DNA from: Bacillota bacterium
GTDB taxonomy: Bacteria; Bacillota; Clostridia; Peptostreptococcales; Anaerovoracaceae
Direction of reading: 5' to 3'
Length of the DNA stretch: 64,000 bases
NCBI GenBank assembly: GCA_028724585.1
Contig: JAQYCQ010000002.1
Location: forward strand, 1-64,000
Shown: positions 59,811-64,000 of the stretch, piece by piece
How positions within the stretch are numbered: position 1 is the stretch's first letter
Layout: the number at the start of each line of letters is the position of its first letter
The notes under the pieces: model-generated
Databases searched by the model: none
Seen by the model: the letters and a program-made list of their open reading frames with translations, nothing else
Told to the model about the DNA's origin: nothing
Translations under genes and position numbers: made by a program

Positions 59811-61028
59811 TTAGGATCTGTAATCTCCGTTGATCTTTACGTACTCGGCGGTGAGGTCGCAGCCCCATGCCTTGGCCTGGGCTTCCCCGCTGTTGAGGTT
59901 TATCTTTACCTGGACCCTGTCCTCGCTGAGGATCTTAGTGGCCAGATCTTCGTCGAACTGGAGAGGAACACCCTTGGTGAATACCTCTATCTCTCCAGCT
60001 TTGCTCTCGAAGCCTACGTCTACCTTGTTCTGGTCGAACCTGGCTCCAGAATAGCCCATAGCGCATACTATCCTGCCCCAGTTGGCGTCAGCTCCGTGAA
60101 GAGCAGCCTTGAAGAGGCTGGATCCCGCTACCGAACGCGCCAGGGTCCTTGCCTGCTCCAGCTCGTCAGCTCCGTAAACATAGACCTCCATGAACCTGGA
60201 AGCGCCTTCGCCGTCAGCAGCGATAGCCTTGGCGAGATATTCTGTAACATAGTATACAGCCTCACAGAAGCACTCGTAATCCTTGGTATCTGTACGGTCT
60301 ATCAGAGTGTTTCCAGCAAGTCCGTTGGCTACGATAGTAGCTGTGTCGTTTGTGCTGGTATCGCCGTCGACTGTGACCATATTGAATGTGCCGGCTGTTA
60401 CGTCCTTCTGGATCCTGGTCAGCATTTCCTTTGTGATATTGCAGTCTGTAACTACATATGAGAGCATAGTTCCCATATTTGGATGGATCATTCCGGATCC
60501 CTTGGCGATCCCGCAGATATCTACATCTTTTCCCGAGAGCTGCATCCTGAGATAGATGCGCTTTTCCCTGGTATCTGTAGTCATGATGGCTTTATACAGC
60601 TCATCTCCATCGTCCCTGAGACTGTCGAGACACTTGTCTATACCGGCGTTGACCTTGTCCATAGGAAGAGGCTGGCCGATGACGCCCGTGCTGTATACCA
60701 ACACCTCCTCAGGCTTTACACCCAGCGCCTTCGCTACCCTCTCGGACTCGGATCTGGCATCGTCCAGACCCTGCTGCCCTGTGCAGGCGTTGGCGTTTCC
60801 GGCGTTGATGATCAGCGCTCTCGTAGTGTCGTTCTTGATGTGCTTCATGTCCAGCTGTACAGGCGCCGCCTTTACCAGGTTTGTAGTGAAAACAGCCGCG
60901 GATACGGCAGGCACATCGCTGACGATGAGTCCCATGTCCAGCTTTTCGTTCCTTTTAAAGCCTGCGTGGATGGATGCCACCCTGAAACCTTTTACACAGG
61001 AAATCGATTTATTTTCCAGAATTTCCAT
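59811..61028 (-). CDS. argJ: Bifunctional ornithine acetyltransferase / N-acetylglutamate synthase
   Basis: 405 residues. The self-cleavage and nucleophile site is Gly186-Thr187 in GMIHPNMGTML, where most family members have Ala-Thr. It transfers the acetyl group from acetylornithine to glutamate, making the cyclic pathway, so a separate ArgA or ArgE is not needed. AAGGAG precedes ATG 61028. Whether it can also use acetyl-CoA is not decided by sequence alone. Confidence 0.96.
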   Translation of the reverse strand: MEILENKSISCVKGFRVASIHAGFKRNEKLDMGLIVSDVPAVSAAVFTTNLVKAAPVQLDMKHIKNDTTRALIINAGNANACTGQQGLDDARSESERVAKALGVKPEEVLVYSTGVIGQPLPMDKVNAGIDKCLDSLRDDGDELYKAIMTTDTREKRIYLRMQLSGKDVDICGIAKGSGMIHPNMGTMLSYVVTDCNITKEMLTRIQKDVTAGTFNMVTVDGDTSTNDTATIVANGLAGNTLIDRTDTKDYECFCEAVYYVTEYLAKAIAADGEGASRFMEVYVYGADELEQARTLARSVAGSSLFKAALHGADANWGRIVCAMGYSGARFDQNKVDVGFESKAGEIEVFTKGVPLQFDEDLATKILSEDRVQVKINLNSGEAQAKAWGCDLTAEYVKINGDYRS

Positions 61029-61044
61029 CTTAATTCTCCTTAAG

Positions 61045-61908
61045 TTATCTGGTTACCATTGTACCGGAACCAGCGTGTGTGAACAGCTCTATGAGCAGGC
61101 TGTGCTCCACGCGCCCGTCTATGATGGCTACCTGACCGGCCCCGTCGTTGAGCGCGTCCATGCAGCACTGCATCTTAGGGATCATTCCTCCCGCTATGAT
61201 GCCTTTTTCTATATATTCTCTCGTCGTCTTGATGTCGATCGAGGAGATGAACGAGCTCTCGTCGTTGATGTCCTTGTATAGGCCCTTGATATCCGAGAGG
61301 AGGATCAGCTTCTCCGCTCCCAGAGCCCCGGCGATCGCACCTGCCGCTGTATCAGCGTTTACGTTGAATGTCTCGCCTTTCTCGCCTGAAGCTACAGGTG
61401 AGATGATAGGAACATAATCAGCCGCGATGAGGTCGTTCAATATATTCTTGTTTACCTTGACGATATTTCCTACATAGCCCAGGTCGATGGTCTCGCCGTC
61501 CTTGCCCTTAGTGAGCTTCTTCTCGGCGATGAGCAGTCTGCTGTCGCGGCCTGACAGGCCTACGGCGTGGATGCCGTGAGCTGAAAGGCAGGCGCTCAGG
61601 TCCTTGTTTACCGAACCGGAAAGCACCATCTCCACGATCTTCATAACATCCTCGTCTGTAACGCGCTGGCCGTTTATGAACTTGACATCCATATCTACCT
61701 TATCCAGCATGGCGTTGATCCTCTTGCCGCCCCCGTGGACTATTACGATATTTATACCGACTAATTTGAGCAGCGCCACATCCTCGATGAATTTCTTCTT
61801 GAGGTCCTGGTTCTCCATAACACTGCCGCCGTATTTGATGACGAAAGTCTTGCCGTTGAACTTCTTTATATATGGCAGGGCTTCGATAAGTATTTCCGCT
61901 CTATTCAT
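61045..61908 (-). CDS. argB: Acetylglutamate kinase
   Basis: 287 residues. TFVIKYGGSVM is the phosphate-binding lysine-glycine block, VIVHGGGKRI binds N-acetylglutamate, and the C-terminus has GGMIPKMQCCMDAL. It phosphorylates N-acetylglutamate. It is the first gene of the operon; its promoter is overlapped by two ARG boxes. The C-terminal arginine-sensing helix at the N-terminus of some hexameric kinases is short here, so allosteric control is uncertain. Confidence 0.97.
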   Translation of the reverse strand: MNRAEILIEALPYIKKFNGKTFVIKYGGSVMENQDLKKKFIEDVALLKLVGINIVIVHGGGKRINAMLDKVDMDVKFINGQRVTDEDVMKIVEMVLSGSVNKDLSACLSAHGIHAVGLSGRDSRLLIAEKKLTKGKDGETIDLGYVGNIVKVNKNILNDLIAADYVPIISPVASGEKGETFNVNADTAAGAIAGALGAEKLILLSDIKGLYKDINDESSFISSIDIKTTREYIEKGIIAGGMIPKMQCCMDALNDGAGQVAIIDGRVEHSLLIELFTHAGSGTMVTR

Positions 61909-61954
61909 TTGTTATTCGTTCCCGCTTTCCATAATTCAATGTATATACGATAAT

Positions 61955-61992
61955 TTTGTATAATTATACATCTCAATATATATTTATGCAAC
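61955..61992 (-). promoter_or_regulatory. argB promoter overlapped by paired ARG boxes
   Basis: On the minus strand TTGCAT (61986-61991), a 17-base spacer and TATAAT (61963-61968). Two 18-bp ARG boxes (61955-61972, reading GATGTATAATTATACAAA on the minus strand with 17 of 18 consensus fits, and 61975-61992) cover both elements with a two-base gap, identical geometry to argG. Confidence 0.75.
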
Positions 61993-62023
61993 GAATATGA
62001 AAAGATATATTTACGGTAATTAT

Positions 62024-62503
62024 CTATTCCGCGATAAAGAGTCCGGATTTGCCGCCGTCTTTCTTTACCAGACGGATATCAGTTATATGCATGCCCCTGT
62101 CGATGGCCTTGCACATATCGTAAATGGTAAGAGCCGCTATCGCCACAGCGTTGAGCGATTCCATCTCTATGCCGGTCTTGCCGATAGTGCTGGCCGAAGC
62201 CTCGATATGTACCGCCGAATTTTCTTCGTCCAGCTGGAAGTCCATATCCACGCCTGTGATGAAGATATTGTGGCACATAGGGATATTCCTGGCTGTATTT
62301 TTAGCGGCCATGATCCCTGCCACCTGGGCTACGGAAAGCACATCACCCTTAGCGATAGATCCTTCCTTTATCCTCTGCAGCGTCTCAGGCGCCATGTAGA
62401 TACTGCCCTTAGCGACAGCTATCCTCTTGGTGTCCGGCTTCTCACCGACATTTACCATGCGCGGCCTGCCGTTTTCATCTATATGTGTAAGCTTGTCCTC
62501 CAT
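62024..62503 (-). CDS. moaC: Cyclic pyranopterin monophosphate synthase MoaC
   Basis: 159 residues. PMCHNIFITGVD-like segment (IPMCHNIFITG), MESLNAVAIAALTIYDMCKA and a C-terminal KKDGGKSG are family signatures. It acts after MoaA, converting the cyclo-dihydro-GTP intermediate to cPMP for molybdopterin. GGAGG precedes ATG 62503, four bases after the moaA stop. Other moa/mog/moe genes are not in the window. Confidence 0.96.
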   Translation of the reverse strand: MEDKLTHIDENGRPRMVNVGEKPDTKRIAVAKGSIYMAPETLQRIKEGSIAKGDVLSVAQVAGIMAAKNTARNIPMCHNIFITGVDMDFQLDEENSAVHIEASASTIGKTGIEMESLNAVAIAALTIYDMCKAIDRGMHITDIRLVKKDGGKSGLFIAE

Positions 62504-62507
62504 GAGG

Positions 62508-63473
62508 TCATCCTCCTATTTTATTCATATCCCTGTCTATCGGACCCGCTCCTTCGTTGAGCATATGATGGGCGACCTTGTGGCCGACCGATTCTATGAG
62601 CAGGTTCCTGACATCCTCGTCTGTCCCGTTCCTGAGCACCGTTTTTACATCAATCTCTTCGTTGCTGTGAAGGCATGGCTTTATCTTGCCGTCGCTCGTG
62701 AGCCTGAGCTTGTTGCACTCAGCGCAGAAGTGGTGGGACAGGGCGCTTATGAAACCTACAGTCCCTGCCGCGCCCGGCAGCCTGTATTCGTCCGCCACCG
62801 AGAATTTCTGAGGCCCGCACGGCTCCAGCTCAGGGAATCTGGCCAGCAGCTCCTGATTGGAGATAAAACCGTAATCCCCTCCCAGGTCGTTATGACCTAT
62901 AGGCATGAGCTCGATAAACCTCACACGCAGGTCCTTCTCCCTTGTAAGGTTAACGAAATCATCGAATTCATCGTCGTTGAAGCCCTTGAGCGCCACACAG
63001 TTGATCTTTATCGGAGTGAGGCCCACCCTTTCGGCAGCCTCGATGCCCTTAAGCACCCTGTTTATATCGCCGCCCCTGGTGATCATCCTGTATTTATCCG
63101 CGTCGAAGGTATCCAGACTGATGTTTACCCTGCGCACTCCGGCTTCCTTAAGGTCTTCCGCCATATCCGCCAGCAGCACGCCGTTTGTCGTTATATCGAT
63201 CTCGTTTATTCCATCGATCTGGTTCATGCGCCTGATCAGGTCGACGATGCTGTGCCTGACCAGAGGCTCGCCTCCCGTCAGCCTTATCTTCCCTATACCT
63301 ATAGAAGCCGCCGCCTCTGTCAGCCTGAGTATCTCCTCGAAGCTCAGGATCTCGCTGTGAGGTATCAGGTTTACGCAGCCTTCCGCCGGCATACAGTAGC
63401 GGCATCTAAGATTGCATCGGTCCGTGACTGAGATTCTCAGATAGTTTATTTCACGTCCAAAATTATCTATCAT
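62508..63473 (-). CDS. moaA: GTP 3',8-cyclase MoaA
   Basis: 321 residues. The N-terminal cluster is CNLRCRYC (C20, C24, C27) and the C-terminal cluster region is CAECNKLRLTSDGKIKPCL. The protein ends in Gly-Gly, which is required for activity in MoaA. It starts Moco synthesis by cyclising GTP. ATG 63473 follows GGAGGGGG at a long spacing of about 14. Confidence 0.96.
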   Translation of the reverse strand: MIDNFGREINYLRISVTDRCNLRCRYCMPAEGCVNLIPHSEILSFEEILRLTEAAASIGIGKIRLTGGEPLVRHSIVDLIRRMNQIDGINEIDITTNGVLLADMAEDLKEAGVRRVNISLDTFDADKYRMITRGGDINRVLKGIEAAERVGLTPIKINCVALKGFNDDEFDDFVNLTREKDLRVRFIELMPIGHNDLGGDYGFISNQELLARFPELEPCGPQKFSVADEYRLPGAAGTVGFISALSHHFCAECNKLRLTSDGKIKPCLHSNEEIDVKTVLRNGTDEDVRNLLIESVGHKVAHHMLNEGAGPIDRDMNKIGG

Positions 63474-63598
63474 ACTTTAAAATCTTTCCCCCTCCATATA
63501 AGGGTTGTTTATTGGAAACTATAGACTATATATGCACAAAAATTAACCGTCCCATATATATTAGTTTTTTTACAGCATTTTTACAACACAGAAACCAT

Positions 63599-63632
63599 AA
63601 AAAAGGGAGCGCTGTCATATTATGCGCCTCCC
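63599..63632 (-). terminator. Terminator of the ADP-ribosylglycohydrolase-family gene
   Basis: GGGAGGCGC pairs with GCGCTCCC (one bulge) and is followed on the minus strand by TTTTTTATGG. Confidence 0.8.
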
Positions 63633-63673
63633 CTTTAATATTCCCTGATAATATGAATGCAAAACAGCCGGCC

Positions 63674-63688
63674 GCCGGCTCCGCCGGC
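63674..63688. repeat. TCC palindrome
   Basis: GCCGGC-TCC-GCCGGC, followed by a shorter TGCC-TCC-GGCA (63693-63703); both lie between the gene end and its terminator. Confidence 0.8.
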
Positions 63689-63722
63689 AAAGTGCCTCCG
63701 GCAGACCCCGCACGCCTGGCGC

Positions 63723-64000
63723 CTACTTAAGCAGCTGCTCCGCCAGAGATTCCATGTCGATGCTGCTGGTCTTCTGGACTCTGTTCTTCCATTCGTCCGG
63801 GAAGGACGAAGCGCCTGAATAAGCGCCGCAGATGTTTCCGCAGATAGCGCCGTTTGTATCGGCATCGTCCCCCGCATTTATAGCAGCGAGGACCCCGTCC
63901 CTGCCATTGCCCTTCGCGGCGTAGAAAGCCGCGAGAGCGACAGGGACCGACTCGTATGAGAACATGGAGGATCCGAAAATTCCCACCACTTCGTCCATGA
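63723..64000 (-). CDS. ADP-ribosylglycohydrolase-family protein (C-terminal part)
   Basis: The last 92 or so codons of a gene that continues past the right edge. AAINAGDDADTNGAICGNICGAYSG is the C-terminal metal-binding motif of the ADP-ribosyl-[dinitrogen reductase] hydrolase (DraG/ARH) family, here with GDDADT where DraG has GGDTDT. FPDEWKNRVQ follows as in the family. The substrate may be ADP-ribosylated protein or a nucleoside; the N-terminal half is needed. Confidence 0.85.
   Translation of the reverse strand, partial: MDEVVGIFGSSMFSYESVPVALAAFYAAKGNGRDGVLAAINAGDDADTNGAICGNICGAYSGASSFPDEWKNRVQKTSSIDMESLAEQLLK

Noticed and set aside
1..64000. tRNA, rRNA and T-box elements
   Set aside because: No TTCGA-containing T-arm in a cloverleaf context, no rRNA-like sequence and no GGGTGG T-box core was found on reading both strands.

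Overview
The window looks like a chromosomal segment of an anaerobic, moderately GC-rich Gram-positive bacterium of class Clostridia (Bacillota). The evidence is the murB-rapZ-yvcK-whiA block, an LtaS-type lipoteichoic acid synthase, a short primary sigma factor, strong purine-rich Shine-Dalgarno sites with occasional TTG/GTG starts, butyrate kinase, ATP-type PEP carboxykinase and several oxygen-sensitive radical SAM enzymes (ThiH, QueE, MoaA). I cannot name the genus. No rRNA, tRNA, CRISPR array or prophage is visible.

Layout. 1-5200: end of an unidentified gene, a GNAT acetyltransferase with an acidic partner, a nitroreductase, a DUF815 AAA+ ATPase and a metallophosphoesterase. 5200-12100: NCS2 purine permease, glyA, an MFS exporter and an LTA synthase. 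12300-16400: a thiamine operon thiS-thiF-thiG-thiH, followed by a gene fusing an HD hydrolase domain to ThiE; its promoter carries a 20-bp palindrome between -35 and -10. 17000-19400: MATE exporter and an omega-amidase-like nitrilase. 19500-21900: a queuosine precursor operon queD-queE-folE-queF behind a promoter, a candidate preQ1-type riboswitch and an intrinsic terminator. 22000-26700: homocysteine methyltransferase/MTHFR fusion, pckA, a YdcF protein and a DUF1294 protein.

26700-28450 is a gene-poor accessory island. It contains an orphan IS3 orfA, duplicated segments and a 254-bp element bounded by perfect 28-bp inverted repeats. 28450-35300: MATE exporter, patatin, two small membrane proteins, and larE-larB-larC for the nickel-pincer cofactor. 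35400-50500: butyrate kinase with a structured leader, addA, gpmI, two FAD oxidoreductases, whiA, yvcK, rapZ, a PHP protein, murB and a zinc-ribbon protein. 50580-52130: a DUF4143 ATPase flanked by 62-bp direct repeats and preceded by three repeats that each encode the same five-codon ORF. 52200-62000: argGH and, further on, argBJC, both with paired ARG boxes on their promoters, with an Old Yellow Enzyme, rpoD and a phosphodiesterase between them. 62000-64000: moaA-moaC and the end of an ADP-ribosylglycohydrolase-family gene.

The most pervasive unexplained structure is a family of about 25 short, mostly intergenic palindromes. They share a GC-TCC-GC (or GC-GGA-GC) centre but have variable, mutually complementary arms, often occur in pairs, and mostly sit next to terminators. 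At least two copies lie in frame inside genes.
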